Positions 45,403 to 57,423 of a DNA stretch of 64,000 nucleotides are shown here, in pieces. This DNA comes from Triticum aestivum (Eukaryota; Streptophyta; Magnoliopsida; Poales; Poaceae): the NCBI RefSeq assembly GCF_018294505.1, contig NC_057813.1, positions 313,052,900 to 313,116,899 of the forward strand, written 5' to 3'. The first letter of the stretch is position 1; each line of letters begins with the position of its first letter. The position numbers and the translations under genes were made by a program. The notes below the pieces were generated by a model. That model saw only the letters and a list, made by a program, of their open reading frames with translations. It was not told the origin of the DNA and made no database searches.

Positions 45403-47280
45403 ATGATGGATAGGCCAAGTTCTTCTACCAATCCACCCCTCATCAAGAACGGCGACGACATGTCATCATTCGTCACAAAGAGCCACCTCTTTGGTGCTCA
45501 AGGGCGTTGCACCAAGAGCAACAAGCAATGAGCGACAACATCGACAACCTCGCCACCGACTTGCGGCTCTCCGAGCAACGTACAAGAGACTACTTCGATA
45601 ACAAGTTCGACGCTCACAAGCAAGAGAATGATGCAAGGATGGACGAGATCCGCGACTTGATGACGAACCGTCATCCTTCCACTTCTTCATCCTCAAGACG
45701 GAGCTGCTCGAGTCGACACTCCGACAACACCTTCTCCGAATCAAGTACACCGTCATCGAACACTCTTCGACGAGCCGCGCGTCAAGACCGTCATGCATCT
45801 CGCAACCCGCTACACGTCAGGAATTCACAAGAGCAAGTTGATGAGCAAGTACCTCGTCCTCAATAAAACCAAGTCGCTTTTGCGCAAGCTCAAGAACGAC
45901 AGCGACTACGGCACCAAGAGGAAGAACGAGCGCGTCTACACCAAGAGGAACAAGACGCCGAGGCTCAACGTCTTCAACAACAACAACATGAAGCGCAAGC
46001 TCTTGAGGTGCAACGTGCCCTTCAAGAATCAAGTCGAGCCATCGCCAACCGCAATTGCGAACAGCACAATCAAGAGGAAGCCCTTCGAGAAGAAATGCAA
46101 GAGAGGAACTACCAACCGCGTATGCAACGTCAAGCTCCACAAGCTCCTCCACAAGCTTGTCAAGATCTACCTCAACTTCAAGTTCAAGAAGAACAAGTTG
46201 ATCATGGACTTCCTCCACGCCAAGAGCAACATGAGGATGATTAACCTCCATGTCAAGGGCGTCATCATCACCATCGCCAACAACACAATGAAGAGCAACG
46301 CTATGGAAAGCTCAAATTCACAATGCCCAAGTTCAATGGAAGCAATGATCCCGAAGAATACCTCTCATGGGCATTAAAGGTCGACAAAATCTTTCGTTTG
46401 CACAACTATGAGGAAGAGAAGAAGATCGCCATCGCATCACTTGATTTCCAAGACTATGTCCTCATATGGTGGGAACAAGTCCTTGAGCGCCGTGAAGCAA
46501 GAGGTGAACCACCTATCACCACTTGGGCTCAAATGAAGTCATGCACGCACGTTTTGTGCCAACCTACTACAACCGCGATCTCTTCAAGAAGCTACAACTC
46601 CTCAAGCAAGGAACAAAGAGTGTTGAAGAATACTACAAGGAAATGGAGATAGCCATGATTCAAGCCAATGTCACGGAGGATGATGAGCAAACAATGGCAC
46701 GATTCTTGAATGGACTCAATCAACCCATCAAGAAGATCGCCGACTTTCAACCCTACTCCAACCTCATTGAGCTCGTCCATCAAGCTACAAAGGCGGAACG
46801 TCAAGTGCAAGATGACTTCAAATATGCCAAGTACTCATCCAAGACCTACGACTTCTCCAACAACCATTCTTCAACAACTCCTCCAACATCTACATCAACC
46901 AAGACTTCTACAAGCAACGACGACAAGTCAAGCTACAAGAAAACTTTGGCAAGTTCAAGTCGTCTTCCTCCTACTACAAGCAACTTCAAGCCCCGTGCTT
47001 CTTCATCTACTCCGACCGATGAGACCATAAAGACAAGCTCCTTCAAGTGTTTCACTTGCGGCGGCCGAGGCCACAAGTCTTATCAATGCACAAACAATCG
47101 CACCATGATCCTAAATGACGATGGCACATATGACTCCATGAGTGATGAGGAGATGGAAGCTCTTGAGCAAGTGGCCATACACCGGCGCGTGAACGAGGAT
47201 GAAGATGATCAAGTCTTTTGTGATGAGGATTCGAGCCCCGCTCTCGTTGCCTCCAAGGTCTTGACTCTTCAACATCAATA
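45403..47280 (+). pseudogene. gag of element I
   Basis: The likely start is ATG 45403, giving 42 codons before a shift into the 45,507-45,866 frame (MSDNIDNLATDLRLSEQRTR, a helical segment). Further shifts follow near 45,870 and 46,250. The capsid domain begins with KFNGSNDPEEYLSWALKVDK near 46,328, shifts near 46,540, then continues (FVPTYYNRDLFKKLQLLKQG) to about 46,800. The CCHC zinc knuckle CFTCGGRGHKSYQC lies near 47,047. The frame ends at 47278-47280. At least four frame changes are needed, so no gag can be made. Confidence 0.85.
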
Positions 47281-50200
47281 AGACTAAGACCAACGATGCC
47301 ACATCTTCCACACTAAGGCGGGCATCAATGGAAGGTCTCTCAAGGTCATCATCGATGGAGGTAGTTGCCACAACTTGGCAAGTGAAGAACTATGCTCCAA
47401 GCTTCAATTGGTCAAGAGGAAGCACCCGCACCCCTACAAGGTTCAATGGCTAAGTGACTCGAGTCGAGCATACGGTCCAAGTCTCCTTCAAAATTGGTGC
47501 ATATGAGGACACCTTGGAGTGTGATCTGGTCCCAATGATTGTTTGCCACCTCCTTCTTGGTCGACCATGGAAATTCGACTGTGGTGTCATCCACAATGGG
47601 CGCACCAATCACTATAGCTTCAAGATGAAAGGGGAGGAATATGTGCTACGACCTATGTCTCCTACTCAAGTGATAGCCGACAAGGAAGCCACCCATCATG
47701 GAGAGAAGAGTGAGAAAGTGATCCACCCAAAAGTGAGTGAGAGCCACAAGCCAAAGTTTAGCGCCTCTTCGCCTAGAGAGAAAAACCTCATCCTATTTGC
47801 CACCAAATGTGAGATGAGAGAAGTGTGTGAGAACCCATCGAGTGTGATGCACTTTGTCCTTGTGTGCAAGGATGGAGAGCCAACAACTAACACCTCTCAT
47901 GATCTACCTTTAGTGTTTCAATATCTTTTGCAGGAATTCCAAGATGTTTTCCCCGATGAGCTACCTCCGGGTCTACCTCCTCTTCGAGGCATTAAGCATC
48001 GAATCGACCTCATCCATGGAGCGCCTCTCCCAAACAAAGCTCCATACCGAGTCAATCCTGAAGAAACCAAGGAGATTCAACGGCAAGTACAACAACTCAT
48101 CGACAACGGTCATGTACGTGAAATCCTAAGCCCTTGTGCCGTTCCCGTTATACTTGTGCCTAAGCCCGATGGAAGTTTCCGCTTGTGTTCCGATTGTAGA
48201 CCTATAAATGCTATTACCGTTCGCTATAGGCATCCCATTCCTCGCTTAGATGATATGCTTGATGAACTTAGTGGAGCCAACTTTTTCTCAAAAATTGATC
48301 TTAAAAGTGGCTATTATCAAATCCGCATTCAAGTGGGTGATGAATGGAAAACTGCTTTCAAAACCAAATTTGGCTTATATGAGTGGTTAGTGATGCCTAT
48401 GGGTTTATTAGAGGCTCCTGGTACTTTCGTGCGTCTTATGCATTATCTGCTTCGCCCTTATATTGGAGTCTTTGTTGTGGTTTCCTTCGATGATATTCTT
48501 GTGTTTAGCAAAAACATGAAAGAGCATATTAATCATGTTAGGGCTGTTTTGCAAACCCTTCGCATGGAACGTCTTTATGCAAACTTGAAAAAAATGCACG
48601 TTTGGTGTTGACAAAGTGGTTTTCTTGGGTTTTGTTATCTCTTCCAAGGGTGTCCATGTTGATGAATCCAAGATTGAGGCAATTAAAACTTGGCCCCAAC
48701 CCACCAATTTGCAACAAGTGCGTAGTTTTCTTGGTCTCGCAGGATTTTATCGATGCTTTGTGAAAGACTTTAGCACTATTGCCGCTCCTTTGCATGCTTT
48801 GAGTAACAAGAATGCTCCTTTTGTTTGGGGATATTTGCAATCCACCGCTTTTGATGAGCTCAAGTCTTTGCTTACTCATGCTCTGATTCTTGCTTTGCCC
48901 AACTTTGAGAAAACTTTTGAGGTTCATTGTGATGCAAGTGGTACCGGAATTGGCGGAGTTTTGATGCAAGAAAAACGTGCCATTGCTTATTTTAGTGAAA
49001 AACTCTCCGGTGCTCAACTTAACTATCCCATCTATGACAAAGAATTGTATGCTTTAGTGCGTGTGCTACATGTTTGGGAACATTACCTTAGACCTCATGA
49101 ATTCGTCATCCATACCGATCATGAAACGCTTAAGTACTTAAAAGGTCAAACTAAGTTAAACAAGCGTCATGCCAAATGGAGTGAATTTATTGAATCCTTT
49201 CCATATGTGATCAAGTACATTAAGGGTAAGGAAAATGTAGTTGGGGATGCACTTTCACACATATGCACACTTGTCACTAAACTTGAGTTGAATGTTATTG
49301 GCTTTGAGAACATAAAAGACTTGTATGCTAATGATCCATCTTTTGCTTCTCCTTATGCTAAGTGTTTGACACACACGTCTTGGGAACAATACTACATAAA
49401 GGATGCATATCTTATGAGAGCTAACAAACTATGCATTCCCGAGTCTTGTCTTCGTTTGCTCGTTTTGCAAGAGGATCATGGAGGAGGACTCATGGGACAC
49501 TTTGGACGCAACAAGACTTTCCCCATGCTCTCCAAGAACTACTTTTGGCCCAAGATGTTCCGCGACGTCTCACGCTTCACCAACCGTTGCTCTACATGTT
49601 GCAAAGCTAAGTCTAAAGCTCAATCCCATGGTCTTTACATGCCCCTTCTTATTCCTTATCAACCTTGGGAAGACATTAGCATGGATTTTGTACTTGGTTT
49701 GCCTAGAACACAAAATGGCAAGGATTCCGTCTTTGTTGTTGTGGACCGATTTTCTAAGATGGCACATTTCATTCCTTGCAACAAGATAGATGATGCTTCA
49801 CACATTGAAAATCTCTTTTGTAGGCAAATCTTGCGTCTCCATGGAGTACCAAAGACAATCGTATCCGACCGTGACATCAAGTTCTTGAGTTACTTTTGGA
49901 AGACACTATGAGCCAAGCTCGAAATCAAGCTCTTGTTCTCATCCGCATACCATCCTCAAACCGATGGCCAAACGGAGGTGACAAACCGTACACTCCCCAC
50001 TCTACTTCGCGTGTTGATCAAGAAGAACATCAAGGAGTGGGAGGAGTGTCTACCCATCGTTGAGTACGCCTACAACCGTGCAAGACATTGGACGACCAGC
50101 AAGTCCCCCTTCGAGGTCGTCTACGGCTTCAACCCGTTGTCCCCATTGGACATTCTACCTCTTCCTCTACAAGAGCGAACCAACCTCGACGCAAGTGCCT

Positions 50201-50554
50201 GTGCAAGCTACATCAAGAAGATGCGTGAAGATACAAGGCACACCATCGAGCGCCAAGTACAATGACTAGCGACCAAGCTCAACGTCAACAAGCAACCCAT
50301 GGTCTTCAACATTGGTGATCTAGTGTGGCTACACCTTCGCAAGCACCGCTTCCCCGACGAACGCAAGTCCAAGCTTCTCCCTCGAGCGGATGGACCCTTC
50401 AAGGTGCTAGCACTCTACAAAGACAACGCCTAAAAGATCGACCTACCACGAGGCAAGTACAATGTGAGCGACATCTTCATTGTCAAAGACCTCGCGCCAT
50501 ACCATGGAGATGAAGCTTTTGATCCGAGGACGGATGTCTCCCAAGGGGGGGAGA
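47281..50554 (+). pseudogene. pol of element I: protease, RT, RNase H, integrase
   Basis: Protease motif VIIDGGSCHN lies near 47,348, with a shift near 47,455. RT (about 47,930-48,600) has FSKIDLKSGYYQIR and SFDDILVFS near 48,487. A run of seven A at 48588-48594 shifts the frame at the RT thumb; relatives suggest six. RNase H has EVHCDASG near 48,922. The integrase zinc-binding part lies near 49,490-49,600 and its core starts with SMDFVLG near 49,680. A TGA at 49909 replaces a Trp codon kept in B. More stops occur at 50263 and 50431. The frame then runs to a G-rich tract beside the right LTR. Confidence 0.88.
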
Positions 50555-51638
50555 ACATGCGGAGCATCCCTCACTCATCCTCATGGACGTACCTACATCT
50601 CCCTCAACAACACTTGGACCCATGACAAGAGCTAGAGCGAAGGCTATCGAAGATAAGGTGAACTCACTCCTCTCCGAAATCTCTCTTCCTTCTCACGAGA
50701 CATGGCTACTACCTCATTCAGAAACTCTGTGTGTGATCAGGTACTTGGAGGAGAGACACGAGGCAGCTGGACCCAATGGCCAAGGAGGCAAGGACCCCAA
50801 ACATGATGGACAAGAAGAAGAGCTGCTTTGGAAGCTACAGGCGTCAGACGACCGACCCAGTCCGGACGTCCGACGATTCCCAGGACACGGATGACCGAGC
50901 TCTCCGGACGTCTGGTACCTGACCACCCGAGCCAAATCTACGGAAGTCCGAGGCGGACCGGACGACCGGGCGATAGGCAACCGAGCCGAATCTACGGAAG
51001 ATCGGCGGTCATCGGACATCCGGACCGTCCCGAAGCTCCGGACGACCGGCCCTCTCCGGATGTCCGACGTATCCATGATAGAGCCGAATATACAGATGTC
51101 CGAGCCCTGTCGGATGTCCGGACCATCCTGAGCCTCCGGACATCCGACGTCTTCCGGACGTCCGGTACCTGAGTGACCACGCCCGCGGGCTGGAGCCCTT
51201 GTACCCCTTCACTTTGACTTCCATTTGCACTACGACTATAAATAGGTCTCTCCCACCTCCTAGCTAGGGTTAGCAATGGTTTAGCTCATATTTTGTGTGA
51301 GACCCCTGCTCATCCACTTGGTTACTTCTCCTCAGAGCTTACGACCTCTTCGGAGAAGATCCCCCAAGTGGATTCAAGACCCCTTCAAGGGAAGACAATC
51401 AAGATCTCCCTACGGAGAAGAACGGTTCCCTTTGTATCCTCCCCTTGTTGATTTTGGATCATGTATTACCTTGTGCTTTCGGTGATCTACCCGTCGTGTG
51501 ATCGATTACTTGTCTGTTGAGTGTTTCTCTCGTTATCCCCGTGTTTTCCCTCGAGTTCTTCCACGTGTTCTTCGTGATTCCCCATAGGATCCACTCCAAA
51601 CGTGAAAGATCGTCACCATAGGGTTCCGCCCTACATCA
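50555..51638 (+). repeat. 3' LTR of element I, 1,084 bp
   Basis: Preceded by the purine tract AAGGGGGGGAGA. It contains the GPMTRARAKAIEDKV coding tail (50,583 on), the palindrome array and TATAAATA at 51237-51244. It ends CCCTACATCA before GGGTT. Confidence 0.88.
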
Positions 51639-51643
51639 GGGTT

Positions 51644-52178
51644 ATCCTTACATCCCCCACTAGCGATAACATCCGATACATACTACAGATTATGTACACT
51701 GATTCCAATAATGCAGCTGAATACGAGGCCCTATTACATGGGCTTCGGATGGCAATATCAATGGGTGTACAATGGCTTTGAGGTCTGGGGAGACTCTAAC
51801 CTCGCCATCTCCAAACTCAGTGGAGAATTCGACGCCAAAGACCCAAAGATGGCGGCATATCTTAATGTTGTCCTCAAAATATCCGCCTGATTCAAAGGAT
51901 TAGAATTTCACCACGTCTCTAGAGACAAAAATGAAGCTACAGACGTCATTGCTGGCATGGTAGCCAAGCATGACCCCGTACCAAAGAACACCTTTGAGGA
52001 GAAGCTTTTGAAGCCATCCGTTGTGTGGCAGTACGAGGGCAAGGACGTTGGAGCCAACGACCCAGAACAGATCATCCATCTTGTCATTAAACTAGACGAA
52101 GAAATCATAAGTGGCTTGGCACTTGAAGAAACAGCTTCGGCCCACGAGGTGATGGAAGTTATCGCGCCATGCACCGAG
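51644..52178 (+). pseudogene. Element H: RNase H and linker, resumed after element I
   Basis: The sequence resumes with NNAAEYEALLHGLRMAISMG near 51,706, a classic gypsy RNase H segment. It then goes through stops and shifts to a short open piece at 51,957-52,178 (VAKHDPVPKNTFEEKLL, SGLALEETASA), typical of the linker before integrase. It ends where the LTR of G begins. Confidence 0.75.
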
Positions 52179-52545
52179 TGTCGGTGCAACAGACCCTGGC
52201 CCTGTCGCCCTAACCGTGCACATGCACAAGATCAAGATTGAAGTATCAGACCAAGATGAAGAAGGGACCAAGAGACTCCAAGAACCAACAAGCAGACCAG
52301 AGGGACAAAGACCAAGCCAGAAAAACAAGATATCTGCAGGAAAGAAGCCTCCATTGTCGGGCATGCCAGCCCGGCAAGGGGCGAGGCCACCCTAGAAGAA
52401 GATGACCAAGGCGTCCCGGCAAGGCCTGCTGGGACCTGTGGAGGCCAGATCGCCCCACCAACCGCTCCACCATGACTCACGTCATTGATCAGTGTGGTGT
52501 CAAGCCGCAAAATGATTAAGTGGCAGCCATTTGCCACATGGTGGC
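52179..52545 (+). repeat. 5' LTR of element G, first part
   Basis: Begins TGTCGGTGCAACAGACC. No open frame is recognised. Bases 52541-52545 (GTGGC) are the left duplication of F. Confidence 0.7.
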
Positions 52546-53026
52546 TGAGGGAGTCCTGGATAAGGGGGTATCCGGATAGCCGGACTATATACATCGTCCG
52601 GACTATAGAAGCGTCAAGATACAAGACTCAAGACTTCGGCTCGTGTCCGGATGGGACTCTCCTTTGCATGGAAGACAAGCTTGGCGATCCGGATATTATG
52701 TTTCCTTCCTTGTAAACCGACTCCATGTAAACCCTAGCTCTCCGGTGTCTATATAAACCGGAGAGCATGGTCCTTAGAAGGCCGATCACAATTACAATCA
52801 TACCATCAGAGGCTAGCTCTTAGGGTTTAGCCTCTACGATCTCGTGGTAGATCTACTCTTGTATTCCACATATCTTCAATATTAATCAAGAAGGAAGTAG
52901 GGTTTTACCTCCATCGAGAGGGCCCGAACCTGGGTAAACATTGTGTCTGTTGCTTCCTGTTACCATCAACCTAAGACGCATAGATCGGGACCCCCTACTC
53001 GAGATCCGCCAGTTTTGACACCGACA
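52546..53026 (+). repeat. 5' LTR of element F, 481 bp
   Basis: TGAGGGAGTCCTGGATAAGG to TTTTGACACCGACA, followed by TTGGTGCTTTCATTGAGAG as in E. TATATAA lies near 52,750 and the AGTAGGGTTTTA module near 52,897. The start is closest to D's LTR. Confidence 0.9.
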
Positions 53027-53073
53027 TTGGTGCTTTCATTGAGAGTTCCTCTATGTCATCGCTTCGCGGCTTA

Positions 53074-56000
53074 ATGGCATCTTCAATCGTCAACAACACG
53101 GTCCAGGGTCAGACATTTTCCCCCGGACAGATCTTTGTGTTCGGTGGCTTTGCACTGCGGGCCAATTCGCTTGGCCAGTTGGAGCAGATTGACAGCTTTG
53201 CCCCTGGCCACTAGATCAGGTTCGGAAACTTGAACTACACGGCAGGTGTCCGCAGAGACTTGATTTTCGACGGATTCGAGCCTGCGCCAGGAGTGCCGGA
53301 TAGCCACGACGAGCACGGCCTAGACCTGTTATCGGACAGTGCCCGGGACATCATCCCCGAAGCAGCCTTGGATCTAAATCCAGGACAGGTTGCGTTGCCT
53401 ATGGACGAAGGGCTGGACCCCGCTCCGCAGGCCGCAGACTTATCGGCGGTGGAGCCGAATACGGGTCCCACCTTTGTGGAGGCCTGTAACCCCAGACCCC
53501 CGGACTCATATCCGGCTGTTGGTCCTGTTCCGCTCACTCTCGAGCCAGCCGAGCCAGGTTGGGCTCCGGTAATGGAGTTTACCGTTGCGGACATCTTTCA
53601 GCACTCGCCCTTTGGCGACATGCTGAACTCCTTGAAGTCTCTCTCTTTGTCTGGAGACTCTGGGCCGGACTATGTCCAGCCCGAGTGGGAAGCAGGCGAT
53701 GAAGGAATTCGGCGCCCACCCACCACCCACTTCATTGCTACGATCGAAGAATTAACCGACGTACTTGACTCCAAAGACATCGACGGTATGGACGATGATG
53801 CAGGAGAGGCTCCAGAATCCCTGGAGCGCGGGACTACTACCTTGTCACACGATATATACATGGTAGATATGCCCAATAAGGACGGCAACCCGGACGATAA
53901 AACACCTGGGCAAAAGCCAAAGAGGCGGCACAGACGCCGCTTAAAATCCAGCAACGGCAAAAATAGCGACAAGAGCGCAAGAAGGGTTGACATACCCGCA
54001 AACTCCGAAAACAATAATGACCACATGGACCCAGCGATGGAGCAGGACGAGCCAGGTCATGCCAAATCAAGTTCGGAGCAAATAAACGATCACAATGATA
54101 CGGAGGGACGAGCTCAGGATGCCGCCCCAGAACAGGAAGACAGTCCGGACAACGATGCATTCATCATCCCAGACTAACAAGTGGAACGAGACAACCTCCA
54201 CAGAAAGCTTATGGCCACCGCAAGAAGTCTAGAAAAGCAGAAGCAACGGCTCAAGGCCGCACAGGCAAAGCTAAGTCGTAGATGGAATAAAGTGCTAGAC
54301 ACTGAAGAAAGATATGGCGATGACCGCCATACGAAAAGCTATCCGAAGCGGAAGCTACTGCCAGAATTCGACGATGCGGCCGTTCCACCAAAAGAAAATT
54401 CGACCAAGAAACCAGACGTACCGCCTCACAACCATAACAGAGCGGCTGTGGACACTGCGCACGATCCACGCGAGCATCCGGATAAAAAGACCGGTGCAGG
54501 CAGGTCCATATATGGATCTAGAAGACACACCCCAGCGCAGGACTATGGTCACCCAAACGCTCATAAAAGCCAGATACCAGTTCGGAATCAACCCCGGACA
54601 CAACAACAGCCGACTACATGCCACAATGTGTCCAAATACAGAGGGGTCCTCACCCTGTGTGCTTAACCGAAGAAGTACTGGATCATGAATTCCCACAAGG
54701 CTTTAAACCTGTGAACTTAGAAGCATACGACGGCACGACAGACAAAGGGGTCTGGATCGAGGATTTTATCCTGCATATTCACATGGCTCGTGGGGATGAC
54801 CTCCACGCAATCAAATACCTTCCCCTCAAGTTGAAGGGATCAGCTCGACCCTGGTTGAAAAGCCTCCCCGAAAACTCAATTGGGAGTTGGGAGGAACTCG
54901 AAGATGCTTTCAGGGCCAATTTTCAAGGGACTTATGTCCGGCCTCCGGATGCAGACGATCTAAGTCACATAATCCAGCAGCCCGGAGAGTCCGCCCGCAA
55001 GCTTTGGAATAGATTCCTCACTATGAAGAATCAAATTGTCGACTGTCCGGGCGCCGAAGCCTTAGCGGCTTTCAAACACAGCATCCATGACGAATGGCTC
55101 GCCCGGCACCTCGACCAAGAAAAGCCAAGGACAATGGCAGCCTTAACAAGCCTTATGACCCGCTTTTGCGCGGGCGAGGATAGCTGGTTGGCCCGTAAAG
55201 GCACCAGCGACCCCAGCACCTCCGAACTAAGGGATGGCAACGGTAAGCCACGGCGTAATAAAAACAAACGCCAAAACAAGGAAGAGAGCCCGGATAACAC
55301 GACAGTTAATGCCGGATTTAGGGGATCTCAACCTGATCAGAGAAATAAGCCATTCAAAGGCACTAAAGACGGACCGACCGGTCTGAACAGAGTCCTGGAC
55401 AGACTATGCCAAATTCATGGCACCCCAGAAAAACCTGCGAACCACACCCATAGAGAGTGCTGGGTCTTCAAGCAGGCCGGCAAATTAAATGTCGAACACA
55501 AGGGGAGGGGCACACCAAGCGAGGACGAGGATGAACCTCACCAGCCGAACACTGGGGTACAGGAAAAATTCCCGCCAGAGGATAAAATAGTAAACATGAT
55601 CCACGCGACCCACACATCCACGAGAGGGCATAAATGCGCGCCCATAGAAGCGCACGATGTAGAGCCCGTCGTACCCACATCTCACTATTGGATGTCTCTT
55701 CCGATCACTTTCGATCACATGGACCGCCGAACTAGTATTCGGCGCGGAGGATCACAGGCCTTGGTGCTTGACCCACTAATCGACAGATACCGTCTCACAC
55801 GTGTCCTCATGGACGGCGACAGTGGTCTCAATTTAATATACGAGGACACTGTCCGTAGAATGGGGATAGACCCATCCAGAATTAAACACAGCAACACCAC
55901 CTTTGAAGGGGTGATACTAGGCGTTGCAGCCTGCGCCAGGGGCGAAGTCGTGCTGGAAGTAACATTCGGCTCCCCAGGCAACTCCGGAAGCGAAGAGCTG

Positions 56001-56201
56001 CTCTTCACTGTCGCACCCTTCCAAAGCAGCTATCACACATTGCTAGGAAGAGCGGCCTTCGCCCGCTTCAACGCATTGCCGCACTATGGCCACCTTACAC
56101 TCAAGAAACTCGGTCCCCGTGGGGTCATCACCGTTAGCGGAATCATAAAGTGCCCTTCACGCGCAGAGGAATATGCCACGCCCCTTGCGGACGGACTATA
56201 A
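53074..56201 (+). pseudogene. gag-protease polyprotein of element F
   Basis: ATG 53074 (MASSIVNNTVQG) is shared with E and, apart from the early stop, with D. Stops at 53212 (TAG; CAG in D and E) and 54175 (TAA), plus a one-base shift near 54,640, break the first half. From 54,618 the frame is open to the end: capsid domain (WIEDFILHIHMARGDD, about 54,750-55,190), zinc motif CQIHG...HTHREC (about 55,408-55,460) and protease. The protease reads VLMDGDSGLNLIY near 55,803, with Asp in place of the second Gly of the usual DGGS, which may reduce or abolish activity. It ends at 56201 with no RT. Confidence 0.88.
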
Positions 56202-57423
56202 GCGGCCTCCAGTTTTAGAAAACATGATTGGTCATTACGACCACAGACACGGTTAGACGAGTCCGGTAGCCCGGATAAATTCAAACAGGGCACTATTTAT
56301 GTAATCCCATAAGGGAAAACAGAGGCTGTATGTATTCAATACATCCCCACGCTTGGCTCGACCTTATTGGCAGGCCAACAACTTACACTCTTATTATTAA
56401 TCGCATACTTACGTTGCACCCTCCTACGAGTTTTTCCTTTTTACAGACAATGTTCGCGCGATACCCTTCCAGGATATGGCACAACGGAGACAAAGGTGCA
56501 GACGTGTAGCAGGGCCCCGTGCAACAGGTTTCTTTTGAGATTAAGTCCTTGTGTAAACCTTTTCTACTGCCTCTTGTTGTTTAACCATCCCATGGGTTCT
56601 ATACCCACAGAGGATACTGCCATTTTTGGCATTTGGCCACGGCATACTAAATTGCACGTACCTAGAAATAAAGGGCTTCAAATAGGCTCTTGTCAGCCTA
56701 TCTTCTTTTACAAAAGACCGAATACCCTCGGGAGTGTTCGGCGTCACGAGTTTGGCCGTATATGCATCAGCTCCGAATCATGTCTTTGGTCAAAATGTTG
56801 GGTTTGCCCGGCTCCTAGGTTTGCCGCCTTACGTTCCGCTATCATCCGGCTAAGGCAGGCCAAAGGAGAACTACTGCGATTGTGCCCTGGTTATTTCGGA
56901 TGAGCGCCTCAGTAGAGAAAGCCGAAAACTGACCGTCATGATAGAGCGAGAGACAGTTCAACCACTCGAAGACTCACTGGAATCCCTAAAGATTCCTCCG
57001 CCTTAACGAAGGGGCCGTTTCCCAGCCATGTACACACGCGCCCATATTCATATGCACATGGAGGTACCAGGGGCTACATGGTAGCCCCACCATTAGACTC
57101 CCATGGCTAAGCAAAAGTGTTACAGCTATATAGTCCGGTTGCCTAGTTCGGCGTGCGATCACATCCTTAACAGACCAAGATGTTGGATCAAGTGTGATTA
57201 TGCATATTTTTTCACCAACACCCCCGCATTGTCCGTGAGGGGGCTGAAGCCAACGACTGCTATCTTTCATACTACTTATACATATAAGAATAGCCGCAAA
57301 GGGAGGACAATCATACTTCCGGGCAAAAGTATAAACATAGCCTCATAATTAAACTAAACATTGTTTTCTACAATGATTCGACTTATCACTCGAATAAAAC
57401 ACTCTTCGAGCACCGCGCGTCTA
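56202..57423. other. Conserved spacer between the convergent genes of F
   Basis: Non-coding. The core from about 56,690 to 57,150 matches D and E: GCATCAGCTCCGAATCATGT (near 56,764), CCTTACGTTCCG (near 56,827), GAGCGAGAGAC (near 56,944) and CCATGGCTAAG (near 57,102). Some frames cross it (56,367-56,903), but they are not conserved in D or E. Confidence 0.7.

Larger units (their letters stand above)
42876..51638 (+). mobile_element. Element I: full-length Ty3/gypsy element with broken gag-pol
   Basis: LTRs of 1,081 and 1,084 bp, flanked by GGGTT at 42871-42875 and 51639-51643. Removing I and one flank rejoins the RNase H of H. The left LTR begins TGATGTGGAGC; the right one reads ACATGCGGAGC, so its first two bases seem mutated. 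Domain order gag, protease, RT, RNase H, integrase is Ty3/gypsy. It is related to B (similar RT, GPMTRARA coded inside the LTR) but is a separate family. Several frameshifts and stops make it non-functional. Confidence 0.88.

Noticed and set aside
56367..56903. 178-codon frame in the spacer of F
   Set aside because: It is interrupted or absent at the homologous positions of D and E, so it is not a conserved gene.
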